Notes: a model not told the origin generated them from the sequence alone. A stretch of 64,000 bases of DNA from Leishmania donovani (GCF_000227135.1 NC_018254.1:519589-583588); one strand, 5' to 3'. Shown: positions 1 to 11,131, counted from the stretch's first letter. Numbers and translations: made by a program.

Positions 1-1179
1 GCCTACGAGCACATCCCCTGCGAGTACCTTGGACAGCCACAGAACAACACCAGGCGTTAGCGCTGCCGCTTTCGCAGGCCCTGCCCCTTCCTGCAGCGCC
101 AACTCATCGATCTCTCGCGTCGTCTCCTTTTAATAAGCAACGCAAGCGGGCAAGGGCTCGGCGACCCTCGCTTGCAGCGTTGCTATCGCCTTACACGCAT
201 GGAGCTGTGCTGCATGGTGTGGCAGACTTCCTTGCGGTTAGGTACCTTCTCCGCGGCAAGGACGACAGTGGGTGCTATGTCTTGCGGCCACGCGCTCCAG
301 TGCCGCTGCTGCCTGTGCGGCAGCATGGGCGGGGGGTCTCGCTGGCGTACGAGTGTGCACGTGCGCGTGTGCTCACCCGTCTCTCCTCGACGGCATGGTC
401 GAAGGGGAGAGCGGCGACAGACACACCCACACACGCACAAAAAAGCGGAAGACAAGCAGAATAGCGATGACGTGTGAGCGAGGGCGCGTCGCAGTGCGAG
501 ATCGAGTCCTGCTCCACCCGTCGAAGCGACCGCTTCACGCCCACTGGGCGGGGATGATTTTGTGTGTCTAGCTTTTCAAGTTCGCACGCGTTTTCCTTGC
601 TGCGGCTTCCCCTACGGTCCTACGAGTGAGCTTGCGTGGTGGTCCTGCTCGCCTGTCTTCGCCTCAGAGGGCTTTTCTGTGCAGGGAGCGCAGCCGTCGT
701 CTCTTGTTCCGCCCCGCTCGACCTCGGTCTGACACGCCACTTGATCTCTCTCTTCCCTAACTCGTCCACTTGGGCCCCAAGCACAGGCAGCGCTTGCCCA
801 CAGGTTATGTGCCTGCTCGCCGCTGTCGTACTTGTGTGCTATTCTTTTCGGGCATGCCTCGTTGTCTTCTCCGAAACTCGCAGCTTGCTCTGCGGCACAC
901 TCGTGTAGCGCGTGTGAAAGGCAGCAGCGTGACTTTGAAGAAGCTGTGCAAGTGTGTGCTGAGCACGAGAGGAGGCAGGCACCGACGCAGAATTACGCAC
1001 GCCTACTGTGATCACCCGCCCACATAAGGATGCAAGCACATCATCGTAAGCGAACCGGGTCTCTTCTCTTCTCTCTCGGAGACCTCCTGTTGTTCGGCGT
1101 TGCAAGAGTAGATGGCGTAGACGACTTGCCCGCCTTCTCTCGCTCACGTGATTCCCACCGCCGCGCCGTGTACGACGAC
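1..1179. other. Window edge; degraded or non-coding sequence
   Basis: No convincing intact gene is present. A short + strand stretch at about 180-330 reads like a globular protein (for example a run near GVADFLAVRYLLRGKDDSG), but it soon passes into low-complexity codons and has no codon-like continuation. It may be the end of a gene cut by the window edge or part of the decayed sequence that follows. From about 550 to 1150 the sequence is pyrimidine-rich in places and shows no family resemblance. Confidence 0.4.
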
Positions 1180-3290
1180 TTGGCATGGTATCTGTTCTTT
1201 TTTTTTTTTCGGCGAGCGTCGCTGCGCAACCCTCCGCTGGCCAACTATGTTGACAAGAAGGACCATGGGCGCGACAACTGTGCCTTTTCCCTTGCCAATG
1301 CAAATCTTGTGTCCATGGCCGGCTTTGGCGGAGCCCATCGTGGTGCTCATCCACCGTCCGCGTCAGCGCCGGTGCGACGGCGCTCTGCACCGCCTTGTGG
1401 CCGGATGTATCGCTGATCATGCAGTTTGACCTGTCCGCCCATTCCACTGTGGTGGTTGCTTCTGCGGTGGCACCGGGGATTCCTGCCCGGTAGAGGTGTG
1501 TTGGTGGTGGTGAGGGAGGGGAAGACGCGAGGACAAGGCGATCCACGTGTTCGCCAGCGCCGGGCAGCTCCTCGTCAGCTTTCCACTCCGTCTCGCCCTT
1601 CTCGGCTAGGCACCAGAAGGCGAGCTCTACTTCCTTCGAGTCCCTGCGCTGGCGGCCGCGCTCGCGGACACGCGCTGCGTGACGCTCGGAGCCTCGGCAA
1701 CGGCTTTGCTTGTGCCATTGCAAAGCGGAGCTGGGCAGGCGTATATCTCCTGCCGTGTCTCACTGCGACCCGCCCGGCTTCGAGGGCCGAGGCCGCATCG
1801 CCAAGGGCGGCTCTCGCCCGTGCTCCCGCTGCGTCGCCCAACACCCTTTGAACGACACCGGCAGGCTCCACGGCCTGCTGCGTGAAAAGCTCGCGTCGTC
1901 CGTTGTCTATCCCGTTCGACTGCCTCTGTCCGTGCCTGCTTTCTTCGCGCTTGTTTTTGGGCGGCGGCGGCCGAGGACCAAGGTACCGATCCGCCAGCTC
2001 GCGATGTTCCAGTACCGGGGGTCTTGCCGGCCGTGCCGGTACTGGGTATGATGCCCTCTGCTAAAAGCGATACAGGCGACTTCATCGTGCTATGGGGCCG
2101 ATCACGGTGGTGCGGTGCGTGGAACGTCGATTTATGCCACGGGCACTAGCGCCGGTGCGGCGGTTGGCACGCTGTGTGCCCTGGTGGTGGCTGAAGGCGG
2201 TTTGCTAGCGAACGCTTACGCCGATGCCGCCGCCGCACCATCGGAGTGATGGTTTCCCTCTGCCGCTCGGGCTCCCCGGCTGGCGACCCGGCTGCAGCGG
2301 GGACATCGCCACCGTTGCCGAGTGCGATGGGGCGCGCGTCTTGACAGACACGTACTACCTCGTGCAGGAGGTGCTGCCTTGCCTGGCAATGCGATGCCGC
2401 GCGCAGCCGCCGCACAGCCCCGCCTTGCAGGTGGTCATGACATATCAGGTGTACACGACCGGTGACCGCCACAGAAGTGCCCAGGTGCCTGCCGCGCGGG
2501 CGTTCAGTCCTGTCTCATCGCCACCGATCGCGGTGACGCTTTCAAGAGGCGACTCACCTAACGGCAGAGGCCTCGAGGACGAGGCGCACAAAGAGGGGTG
2601 CGACATGCCGCATGCGGAGGCATCGCTTACGCGCTTCTCGGCGCAGCTTCGCACGAGCTCGATTTGGAGCAGAAACATCGCCGTATCACCGCGGTCTCCT
2701 TCGCTGGCGAGAGAGTTGGCCTTTGCAGCGGTGCACCGAGGGCTACTGTGGACGCTGTGCGCCGGTTTCGCATGCTGCGGGCCGTGTGAGAGGAGCCGCA
2801 TTGCCAGATGCCTTTCCGCAAGGTGCAGCAGCAGCTGCTTACAGGCAACAGGTTGCGGATGGCGCGCCAGCTGACGAGCGCGACCTAGCTGGTGAGATGT
2901 CACGGATCGGCTTCTCTGACATGCACCGCCGCTGCGCAAGCAGTCCACCTTCTCGGCGTCTGACAGCGGTGCCAAAAGACGCGTATTGGGTACCTGACGG
3001 CCGTGCAGCTGCTGGCCGCGCACAGGCAGGAGGAGGGGCACGCTGTGCGGTATGTTGCCGACGCGTACGCGAAAACAGTGGCCCGGGTGGCGAGGCACAT
3101 GTTGCTTGGCATCCCTCGTTATGGGGGTGGGGGCGGCGATGGTGGAATAAGACACCTGCCTTGTTCAGCAGATCATGCAGCGCGTGCCAGGCATCGCCGG
3201 GGTGCAGCCAGCCGGCTCGCAGCTGCTGACCGGCCTCCAGCGAGGCTGGCGGAGACGAGGCCATGAGAAGCTCAGATGCGGCCGGCTTTC
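1180..3290 (+). pseudogene. Decayed protein-coding gene, family unknown
   Basis: Several + strand stretches have the composition of real Leishmania-type protein, but they sit in different reading frames and are cut by stops. They are near 1610-1752 (contains GELYFLRVPALAAALADTR), 2130-2249 (contains GTSAGAAVGTLCALVVAEGG), 2334-2474 (contains VLTDTYYLVQEVLPCLAM), 2598-2789 (contains HELDLEQKHRRITAVSFAGE) and 3003-3130 (contains AVRYVADAYAKTVARVA). The frame changes at least three times between them. No single open frame covers the region on either strand. The simplest reading is an old gene of 2 kb or more broken by indels and stops. I do not recognise the family. Alternatives are sequencing indels in an intact gene, which is unlikely because neighbouring genes are clean, or chance open frames in GC-rich DNA. 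Confidence 0.45.
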
Positions 3291-4206
3291 ACGGTGATCT
3301 TTGCCGCTTCGCCCCTCCAAACACATACACGCATACAGACGATAAAGAAGAGGCGCGTATGCGCCAACTGCGTCCAACATGGCGCTGGAGCATTGCGGGA
3401 GTGAGAGCGAAGCACGTGGTGTCATTCCCGTCGATGCCTTTTTGACATTAACGATGCGACAGCAGTGAGGGAGAGGAGGGGTGGGGGGGGTGGTGGACGC
3501 GTCGAAGTAACCACAGAAGGGGACACGACATTCTGCGTCTCCCCCCCCCTCTCTCCACCTCATTCGGATGCCTCTCCTTGTCTGTTCACAGTCGACCTCT
3601 TCACTTCACCTCTTCTCTCCCTCCTTCTCATTATCTCTGGGTGTGTCTCTCTCGCATGTACGCATGAATGCGTCTTTGTGTTTGGCAACGATCGCCTTGT
3701 GCACTCATGCCTCTTCAACGGCAACCTGACTCACTCTTTCGTGCGCACTCGCTCGTAACACACACGTGGACACCGTTCGCGGGTGCTGGCAGATAAGCAG
3801 TTTCGCGCACCCTTGCTGACGCGTGTGTGCCCCCTGCGTAGCCTACACCTAGCAGACAGTGAGAAAGATAGAGAGAGAGAGCTGCACAGTGGCCAGCAGC
3901 ACTGCCAACTGCATCACCATCACTTCCCAGCACCACCACAGTAGAAGTGCTGTTAGACACGCATACGCATACACGTGTGCACCTACACACGCACACGAAC
4001 GCTTCCTCTGCTTTCCTTGTTTTCTTTTAGTTGCAAAAAAAAAAACGTACTATTCCTTTGCCAAGGGTGGCGAGCAAAGCCATCTCGCACCTCTGCCCGT
4101 GTACTGCTCTTCTTTTTTGGCGCAGTGCCGAGCCGCCTTCTCCTTTCCTTATTAGTTCTCTTCGTCTATTTTATCAGCGCTTGCCCCTGCCACACCCCTC
4201 GAATCC
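3291..4206. other. Intergenic and 5' untranslated region before the choline/ethanolamine kinase
   Basis: The stretch is pyrimidine-rich with short CA-rich runs, typical of trypanosomatid intergenic DNA. It ends in a TTTTCTTTTAG acceptor at 4020-4030. No open frame looks coding. Confidence 0.7.
4020..4030 (+). promoter_or_regulatory. Putative spliced-leader acceptor for the choline/ethanolamine kinase
   Basis: A pyrimidine tract ends in AG at 4029-4030. The predicted start codon lies 176 bases downstream with no better AG after a pyrimidine run in between. Trans-splicing at such sites is the rule in kinetoplastids. The exact site is inferred. Confidence 0.55.
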
Positions 4207-6126
4207 ATGGTGCAATTTACCGATATGTGGATCACGGACGATCCACTGCTGCGGCAGATCCAGATTGTAGAGGTGGTCCTCACCCACTGCGCCTCGGTGC
4301 TGTGGAGGCACAACGAGGAGAAGCTGAAAAGTGCTCCGGAGTGGGCGGCAAAACTTCGTGCTTTGCTCAAAACCAAGGCGAAGAGACTCGGCGGCGACAG
4401 CAGCTGCCGGTCACCGGAGTCGTGCGCGAGCCAACGGTCAATGACGCAGCAGAAGAAACACAATGGCCTCGCCGCGGCCTCGGCGGATGCGATTGTATAC
4501 CAGAAGAACTCAAAGGAAGACTATCCGCCGCAGAACACGCCCACTCCGCAGCTACTGTCCTCGCAGCAGAGCTTTCAAGTCCCCCTTTCGCACAAGCATG
4601 CCACTGCCGGTGCGGCCCTCCCCGGCGCGATCCCGACAACACAGGGCGGCAGCGTCTTCTCTGACGAGCCGCACAGCGCGACGCACACTAATTTAAACAC
4701 CTTTAGCGAGAGCAGCACATGCAGTAGCACGAGCCGGCTGCACTATCCCGAGGTCGGTGCAGGCAACAACCGCGTGCGCCACTCCCCCGCCGGGCCATTG
4801 CCGTCCGTCACACCCGACGTATTGCTCTCGTCTTGCCGAAGCACCGAAGAACACTTAGAGGAGCTCGGCGCGCCACCGACAGCCGCGACGACGCGGCACA
4901 ACGAGGTGGCTGCGGTAAGGGAGAGGAGCTCACCACCGATTGAGCGCAGCAACACTCCCGAGCTCCCTTCCGCGCCCCTGCAGATGAAGCGCTTGTCGGG
5001 CGGCATCACCAATGAGCTCTTCCATGTCTACGACGAAGACGACCCATCCGCATCGGTGGTGGTGCGCGTCTTTGGCAAGGAGACGGACCGCGTCATCTCG
5101 CGAGAGAGCGAGCTCTTCTACCAGTCTCTCTTCATCCCCACCTACGTCCACGGCAGCAACTTCCTCGTGTACGATTACCTGGACGGCTACTACACGCTGC
5201 CGTACCAGGACATGTCGGCGGAGGCGATGCCGATCGCGCGCGCCATCGCGGCATTCCAGGTTCGGGCCACGCGCGCCGCCCTGCGCGATCACGGCCATCC
5301 GCTGCTGCGCGACTCGCAGAACAAGGACTACTGGAAGATTGTCGACAACCAAATGCTGGCAGCTGAGGGGAGCACGACGAGTAGCCACGACACCTACAAG
5401 GACGAGTCCCGATTTGACCGCGAGTCGAACTACTTGATCGGCTCGCTGACCAAGTGGGTGGACCTCGTGCTGTCGCAAGAGATCGTCGACAGAGTGCGCG
5501 AGGACAAGCGCGAGAGCTTTCTCATGACGGGGCGCAGCCTGCAGTCGGCCTGTGCGTGGATGCTGTCGATGCTGGAGCGCCAGAAGGCTTACTTGCCGGA
5601 GGGCGTCTGCCACAACGATCTGCTGAGCGCCAACGTGATGATCCACAAGGTGCGAAAAGATGTGCGGGTGATCGACTTTGACTACACAAAGCGCAGCTTC
5701 CTGCTGTACGACGTTGCCAACCACTTCAACGAGTACCCTGGGCTCGACTGCGACTACGACACGTACTTCCCGTCCGATGCGCACATGTCCGCTTTCATCG
5801 CCGAGTACCGCCGCGGTATGCGGGATGCACTCGAGGCGGCCTGGGCGGAGAACTCCAGCCCCACCGATTGCGCTTCTCGCGAGTACGAGATCTTTCCCAA
5901 CGCGCGGGAGCTGTTCTGGAGCGACAGAGAGGAAGCGGAGGCGCAGGTCGTGGTGCACTGGACTCGACTCGCGAAGCTTCTCACCTTGGCTTCGCACCTG
6001 TCGTGGAGTGTCTGGTCGCTTCTGCAGGAGGCTGTGTCTGCCCTGGATGTCGACTTTCTGAACTACGCCCAGGTTCGCTACAACCGCTACCTTGCCGTGC
6101 GGGCCGAGTGCTCAGAGAACCTGTGA
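4207..6126 (+). CDS. Choline/ethanolamine kinase family protein
   Basis: Predicted cytosolic kinase that phosphorylates choline or ethanolamine with ATP, the first step of the Kennedy pathway to phosphatidylcholine and phosphatidylethanolamine. The 639-residue product has a low-complexity Ser/Thr/Pro-rich N-terminal third (about 60-255), then a kinase domain that starts with a glycine-containing loop (LSGGITNELFHV, about 262). The catalytic Brenner-type motif HNDLLSAN is at 469-476 (H469, D471, N476). The metal-binding segment VIDFDYTKRSF at 488-498 (D490, D492) matches the IDFEY motif of the family. Typical choline kinases are about 350-460 residues, so the N-terminal extension is extra. The first ATG follows the putative splice acceptor and gives the whole domain. 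The sequence does not settle whether choline or ethanolamine is preferred. Confidence 0.9.
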   Translation: MVQFTDMWITDDPLLRQIQIVEVVLTHCASVLWRHNEEKLKSAPEWAAKLRALLKTKAKRLGGDSSCRSPESCASQRSMTQQKKHNGLAAASADAIVYQKNSKEDYPPQNTPTPQLLSSQQSFQVPLSHKHATAGAALPGAIPTTQGGSVFSDEPHSATHTNLNTFSESSTCSSTSRLHYPEVGAGNNRVRHSPAGPLPSVTPDVLLSSCRSTEEHLEELGAPPTAATTRHNEVAAVRERSSPPIERSNTPELPSAPLQMKRLSGGITNELFHVYDEDDPSASVVVRVFGKETDRVISRESELFYQSLFIPTYVHGSNFLVYDYLDGYYTLPYQDMSAEAMPIARAIAAFQVRATRAALRDHGHPLLRDSQNKDYWKIVDNQMLAAEGSTTSSHDTYKDESRFDRESNYLIGSLTKWVDLVLSQEIVDRVREDKRESFLMTGRSLQSACAWMLSMLERQKAYLPEGVCHNDLLSANVMIHKVRKDVRVIDFDYTKRSFLLYDVANHFNEYPGLDCDYDTYFPSDAHMSAFIAEYRRGMRDALEAAWAENSSPTDCASREYEIFPNARELFWSDREEAEAQVVVHWTRLAKLLTLASHLSWSVWSLLQEAVSALDVDFLNYAQVRYNRYLAVRAECSENL

Positions 6127-7117
6127 TGTATAGTGATGCTGAGCCGAGGTGCAGCATGCGCCGAGGATAAAGAGGAAAGACAAGCGGCCGGTGCGTCCCG
6201 CTGCACGCCTTCTTCTGTTCGCCCATCATGATGCTCCTCCTCCTCGCCCCCTTCCCCTGTGCCTTCCGTGCGGATGCGTAGCCGTGCTGTGCATAGCCAT
6301 ACCGAGAGGCAGTAGGAATTCAGCTTCGATGTGCGTCGAGAATCCGACATAACAACTATTTCGAAACAGACAAAGGGAAAACCAAGGATAATTGCCTGCT
6401 CACCACATAACCGTGCCGCCGTTTCTTCGGTGGCGTGACGTATGCTGACAGCCAGGGTGCTGATCACGAAAGAGGTGATACGTGTGGCCGTCACTCTCTT
6501 CCTGTTCGGCCTCGTCGTAGGCTTGCGTTGTTCGTCGTTCGTTGTCAGTGGTGGTTTTCGCCATGACATCCTTCGTGAGTATGTCATGCGTGCATGTTTG
6601 GATGTGTCTGCTTTCTCCTTTCCATCCCCGACACGCACCCGAAGTTAAGACACCGTGCTAGCACTTTGTGCTCGGTAACGCGCGCGGGCTGGTATACGGA
6701 CGCGTGTCAGTGTGTGCCTCAGCGCACGACCCCCCCCCCCTCCTCCTCTCCCGTTCTCTCTGTGATGAAGCTGGCTGTAATGCTTTGTGGGAGAATGGGT
6801 CCCTGTAAGACGTGCGTGCCTGCCCGCCTCCCTCCCTGTGCACCACCAGCCCTCCCCCTTCCTCGTGCTTTCGCTATCCGTCTCTCTCTCTCTGTGTCCC
6901 TGTCACCGTCGATCTGTGTGGCGGCTGCAAAGGCGGGAGAGAGAGAGGCGGCGCACGTGCCCGGAGAATGAGAGTGCGCACCGTCGCTGTTAACAAAGTC
7001 ATCCCCGGCCATCGTACGCCGGTTTCTACGCGAGAAGGCGAGCAGAGGGAAGCTTCGCGGAATATACACCGAACGAAAAAAAAAACAAACCTAGGCTTTG
7101 CTTTTACCTTCGACTCC
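6127..7117. other. Gene-free 3' flank of the choline/ethanolamine kinase
   Basis: Presumed 3' untranslated and intergenic sequence. It contains pyrimidine blocks (about 6720-6760 and 6880-6900) and purine-rich patches, but no coding-like open frame. Confidence 0.6.
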
Positions 7118-7755
7118 CTCGCCCGGATGAATGGGAAGGGTGTGGAGGGAGGAGGGTGGGCACCGCAGTGCGCGGTATCCAGTGCCCAGTACTCCCCGTG
7201 CTCTCCCCCCTTGATGAGGAAGCCAGGCAGCCTCCCTCTCTCTCCATCCCCCCATTTCCCCGTCCCCTGCCAAATGCCGAACCTCTTCTGGTGGTGACAG
7301 GGTCAGGCACCCGCGACGTAGGGAGGTGAGAGCGACTCACTGCTACGGATGTCGGCGGCCAGGCCCTGGATGGCGTGGCGTGGGAGCGACCTGCGACAGC
7401 GAACACGCTTGTGCCATCCATGTGCTAGGCAGAGCGTCATGGTGACTCGAACGCATCCCATCCGGCCCTCGCACTGGCCACTGGTGGTAGGCAGCCTGCG
7501 TGCCGCCCCGAGGCGGGATGCACCAAGGGTGGCGACCGGCACGGTGGGGGAGCGGCTGTGCGGCTGCCTGCGAAGCGTGTGCTGAGGGCAGAGGTTTGGG
7601 GCAGAGGCCGTGCTCAGATGGCTGAGTCGGGTGCACTGCTGCAACGCGCGTGTCTACGTCTGCTCCGCACCACGCGGATGGGGCCCATGGTCGGGCCGGG
7701 GGCCGAGTGCCGCTTCGCTCAGGTCACATGGCAGAGAGTCGGCACACGTTGGTAC
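7118..7755 (+). mobile_element. SIDER2-like retroposon, copy A
   Basis: A 0.6 kb element that recurs at 14361-14963 and 39619-40150 in the same orientation. The body from the GTGGGCACCGCAGTGCGC motif at about 7157 is identical to copy B apart from one C-run length difference and the gap in copy B. The head holds a CCAGTACTCC-containing segment that resembles the conserved 5' signature of trypanosomatid ingi-related retroposons. It has no coding capacity, since the ~113-residue open frames inside are shared by chance of identity. SIDER2 elements are known in Leishmania as short degenerate retroposons in 3' untranslated regions, and some lower mRNA stability. This copy lies 1 kb downstream of the kinase gene, on the sense strand. 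The family name comes from recalled features, not a search. Confidence 0.7.
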
Positions 7756-8386
7756 AAGCACATTGTTTTTTTAATGTTCAAGGCACCAAGCAAGCCAGAG
7801 CACCGATTTCTTCTGCTGCTCAGTGCTCCTTATCCCCCCATCTCGTGTACTCTCTGTGCGGTCTCTCGCGCCGTCTCCTTGCGTGCCTCGCGGGGCTAGT
7901 TGTACGGTGAAGAAGATGTGCTTGTGTGTATGTGGGAGGAAGGAGGGACTGGGCGCTGCAGGAACACGTGTGCGCAGGGTGTATCGGTGTGTCAAGAAGT
8001 CGCTCGTAAAGTAGTGGCTCATCATCGAGGGATGAAGCTCCGTGATAGGCGTCGGTGAGAAGCTTCTCGTCCCGCGCTGCTGCTCCTACCTCGTCTGCGC
8101 ATGTGGACTTGCGGTCGCGGCTCGCCTCCGCTTTTGCAGGCAACCCTCTCTCTTTCCACCTTCACTTCTTCAACCCGACGGTGTCTGCGTGCTTGCGTCA
8201 GAGAAAGGTGCATTAAAGGGGTGCATCACGAGCATTTCCTGCTTGTCGGTGTCTGTGAAACACACGCACACACACACGTGCATGTGTGTCTGTGCGGACT
8301 GCCGTTGTTTTGCGCAAGTTTGAACTCCGCTTGGGATACACGCATTTACATGGAACCCACCACAGCACTCCGCAACGCAAAGATCA
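7756..8386. other. Intergenic and 5' leader of the Schlafen-type gene
   Basis: Between the repeat and the next gene. A likely acceptor is the CTTTTGCAG ending at 8139, leaving a leader of about 250 bases. A CA/GT-alternating run lies at about 8262-8290. No coding signal. Confidence 0.55.
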
Positions 8387-11131
8387 ATGGAGGTGGACCT
8401 CAGCCCGTTCTTCGCAGGTGCGATGTGCGCACTGGTGGACTCGAACGGTGCTGAGCTTGCCATCAGTCGTGCCTTTGCAAGTGCCGCTAACGCGTGCTAC
8501 GAGGCGCACCAGCCTCAGCACTCGTGGAACCAACAGCAGCCGCAGCGCTCGCGCACGTCGGTTACAGTGCAGCTGTGCATCAACTCACCGCTGCTGTCGT
8601 GGACACGGCAGGCGAAGGACGTGGTGCTGCGCTGCGTCGATCGCGCCGTGACGCGCATCTTTCCCCCGCTGGACGTTCTGCAGTACATCGGCGCCGACTC
8701 CCCCGTCTTTCTCGCCGCAGATGCCAGTGCCAGCCGCGAGAAGGCGGGATCGCATCTGTGCGTGACTTTTGCGGTTCAGCCATCTGCCGCTCTGTGGCCC
8801 TCCTGGGTGATCAAACAGCATGCGGTGGAGGGGGAGGTTGTGACAGGTGTGCAGCTTGGCGATTCAGAGACCGGAGCCGCGGCGGCTTTGCAGTGGATGC
8901 GCGATACGCTATCGGACATGGACTTGTGGAGCCGAGCTCGAGCAGCGCATCAGCTCTACGACACCAGCATCGCTCTCGATGGTGTCCAGCAGCGCTCTGG
9001 CGGCATATCGGCCTCAGATACGACATCGATAGCCACGGCGGTAGCGCTTCCGTCCCGGCAGCAGGCGTGTGAGGAAAAACACACTAAGCTGCAGTGGCAG
9101 CTTGCTCGATGGCTGACAGAACTCTTCATGAACGAGGGCAGCTGGGCTCGGCTGCCAGCGTCGCCATCGACTGGTGCCCCCCGATCCGCTCAGAAACGCC
9201 CCGTTAACGCAGCGACGCGGCGTCTCTTTCAGAGTCCTTTGCGGCCATCGTTTTCGCATGTCGTGGAGGCAGCTCTCTCGGCACCGCATACAACCACACA
9301 AAACACTGCGCCCGGATCCGTCGTGCCACGTCGCCTCCTCCACGCAGATGTGCGCGGCGTGGAGTGCAACGGTTTGTTGGTCGGGCACACCTCTCGGTAC
9401 GCCTACATTGCGGTGCCCTACTTCACGGCCCCAGGCGAGGCTGCAACGACAGGGGCGTCTTCGCCATCGTGCGTGTGGAGCTTCATAAGCCGTATCCCAA
9501 TACCTGCAATCCTTAGCGAATCGGCTGGTAGAGACGCGGAGGGCCGCCATGGTGAGAAGGGCCGTTTGCCTCGCAAGCGGCCGCGTGCCTCTGCGTCTCA
9601 TCACCCGGACATCGTGGCATCAGAGGAGGAGGAGAGCTCCTGTGCCGCCGCGGCACGAAGCGTGCTGGCCCACTGCTTGAATGTGGAAGAGGCGATGCGT
9701 CACGACACCAACGCAGAGGCGGTATTTCGCCTCGCGGATGCTCCGTTTGTGGTGACAGTTCGGGCCCACCGTGTCTACTGCGCGCGGGCTGATCCATCGA
9801 GGCATCCGCGCACGCACCCCACAGCGCCGTCTTCGGACCACTTCTCCACCAAACCCCAGCCGGCTGCATCACCATACACACTGTCGCTAGTGCTGGAGGA
9901 TGCCTACGTGATGCAGGTTCGGTCAGCGCTCAGCAACACTGGTGCTGCGCCAACCTCGTCTGCGCCCACCACCGCTCACTGGGCCACTGCTTTGTTGTGT
10001 GGGTACGACCCTCAGCAGAGTCCAGAGAACGACGGCGAAGCGGGGCACAGTGCTACTCAGCAAGGCGTCAACGCCACCATTGCGCGCGCGCCGCACACCT
10101 TCCCCGACGTGGTAAGCGTGGTGCGCGAGAGCTGCCACCGGTTTCAGCGCTCGCACGAGCGGTTTCGTGCTTTGTACGCTCGCTGCGTCCAGGCTTGCGA
10201 CCCGAGCTCCTCCCCAGCCGCCAGCGCCACGCCAAAAGCGGTGGAAGTCGTAGCGGGCGGAGCCTCCTCCGCGACGGCACAGCAGGTGCCTACCACAGCG
10301 GCTGCGCTGGTACCCGAGGCGGCAGTCAAAACGCAGACACTCTCGCCCGCTGTCGCCTCACAGAACCTGCGCTTACTGAGCCAGGCAGAAGCGGTGTACG
10401 GCGCGTTGTCAGATTCAGTCTCTGTGCACTTTGGAAAGCTGCGTGGCGCTGCGCGTGTGCCCGTTCCCGACGTACGCACCGCTGCCGACGTGGCTCAACT
10501 GGAGGAGTGCCATAACGTCGAGTTCAAGGCGAGGGTGGGGCGCGTGACGAACGGCTCCTCAGCTGGTGCAGACTCCCACCAGCAGCGCCATCCCGTGTTA
10601 ATGGATGCGGAGCGGCTTCGCAACACAATGGCCGCCATGGCAGCATGCCGTGGTGGTGTCATACTTCTCGGCGTCGCGGACGACGGTCGCATTCTCGGCC
10701 ATGCAAAGCAGCTAGGTGTTGCGCGTCAGTTGCGAACGTCGGGATTCTGCCCGGCAATGGTGAAGGACACGGTGCAGGTGAAGGAGCTGCGCTGGCTAAG
10801 TGCGAGCGGAGGTCTTGCCGGCGCCAGTAAGGCCGTTGCGGGTGAGAGCGGTGGCAATGGCGCATCGGTCCCAGTAAAGCCTGCCATGCCCGAGAACTGG
10901 TGGAAGAGTGGTGCCACGCCGCCAGCTCCAGGCTTGCCGAAGGCATCAGCGACGGCGAAGGCAGGAGCCTCAGCCGGTGATCAAGTGATCACCGTCGTCA
11001 GCGTCCAGAAGGGCCAGGCGCCGTTCTACGCAACGTCTAAAAACGCGCCTCCGTATCAGCGTGGTTGTGCGAGCACAACAATGATGCCGACCATGGTGTT
11101 GGCACGCCGCATCATGAAGGAGCTCGCCTAA
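8387..11131 (+). CDS. Schlafen-type AlbA_2 domain protein
   Basis: A 914-residue protein of unknown role. Near the C-terminus it has the hallmarks of the Schlafen AlbA_2 fold (also called divergent AAA_4): ECHNVEFKARVG around 705-718 with E712 and K714, then, after a loop rich in small residues, GGVILLGVADDGRILG at 756-771. In other proteins this fold binds or cleaves nucleic acid; whether it is active here is unknown. A possible terminal strand (VITVVSVQKGQAPFYA) lies near 870, separated from the core by an Ala/Gly/Pro-rich insert. The first ~700 residues match nothing I recognise. They contain basic and Ser-rich stretches (about 385-410, KGRLPRKRPRASASHH, possibly nuclear) and no membrane spans. 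The start is the first ATG of the frame after the acceptor. Domain call fairly secure; function not. Confidence 0.75.
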   Translation: MEVDLSPFFAGAMCALVDSNGAELAISRAFASAANACYEAHQPQHSWNQQQPQRSRTSVTVQLCINSPLLSWTRQAKDVVLRCVDRAVTRIFPPLDVLQYIGADSPVFLAADASASREKAGSHLCVTFAVQPSAALWPSWVIKQHAVEGEVVTGVQLGDSETGAAAALQWMRDTLSDMDLWSRARAAHQLYDTSIALDGVQQRSGGISASDTTSIATAVALPSRQQACEEKHTKLQWQLARWLTELFMNEGSWARLPASPSTGAPRSAQKRPVNAATRRLFQSPLRPSFSHVVEAALSAPHTTTQNTAPGSVVPRRLLHADVRGVECNGLLVGHTSRYAYIAVPYFTAPGEAATTGASSPSCVWSFISRIPIPAILSESAGRDAEGRHGEKGRLPRKRPRASASHHPDIVASEEEESSCAAAARSVLAHCLNVEEAMRHDTNAEAVFRLADAPFVVTVRAHRVYCARADPSRHPRTHPTAPSSDHFSTKPQPAASPYTLSLVLEDAYVMQVRSALSNTGAAPTSSAPTTAHWATALLCGYDPQQSPENDGEAGHSATQQGVNATIARAPHTFPDVVSVVRESCHRFQRSHERFRALYARCVQACDPSSSPAASATPKAVEVVAGGASSATAQQVPTTAAALVPEAAVKTQTLSPAVASQNLRLLSQAEAVYGALSDSVSVHFGKLRGAARVPVPDVRTAADVAQLEECHNVEFKARVGRVTNGSSAGADSHQQRHPVLMDAERLRNTMAAMAACRGGVILLGVADDGRILGHAKQLGVARQLRTSGFCPAMVKDTVQVKELRWLSASGGLAGASKAVAGESGGNGASVPVKPAMPENWWKSGATPPAPGLPKASATAKAGASAGDQVITVVSVQKGQAPFYATSKNAPPYQRGCASTTMMPTMVLARRIMKELA

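Noticed and set aside
839..1723. 294-residue open frame on the minus strand
   Set aside because: Arg/Glu/Ser-rich with no domain. It lies opposite the decayed + strand sequence and has the composition of an antisense shadow.
4930..5997. 355-residue minus-strand frame inside the choline/ethanolamine kinase
   Set aside because: Exactly antisense to the kinase domain; its Val/Leu/Arg/His bias is what the complement of GC-ending codons gives.
7303..7644. 113-residue frame present identically in the repeats
   Set aside because: Its conservation among copies only reflects near-identical DNA. It has no known domain, and SIDER2-type elements are non-coding.
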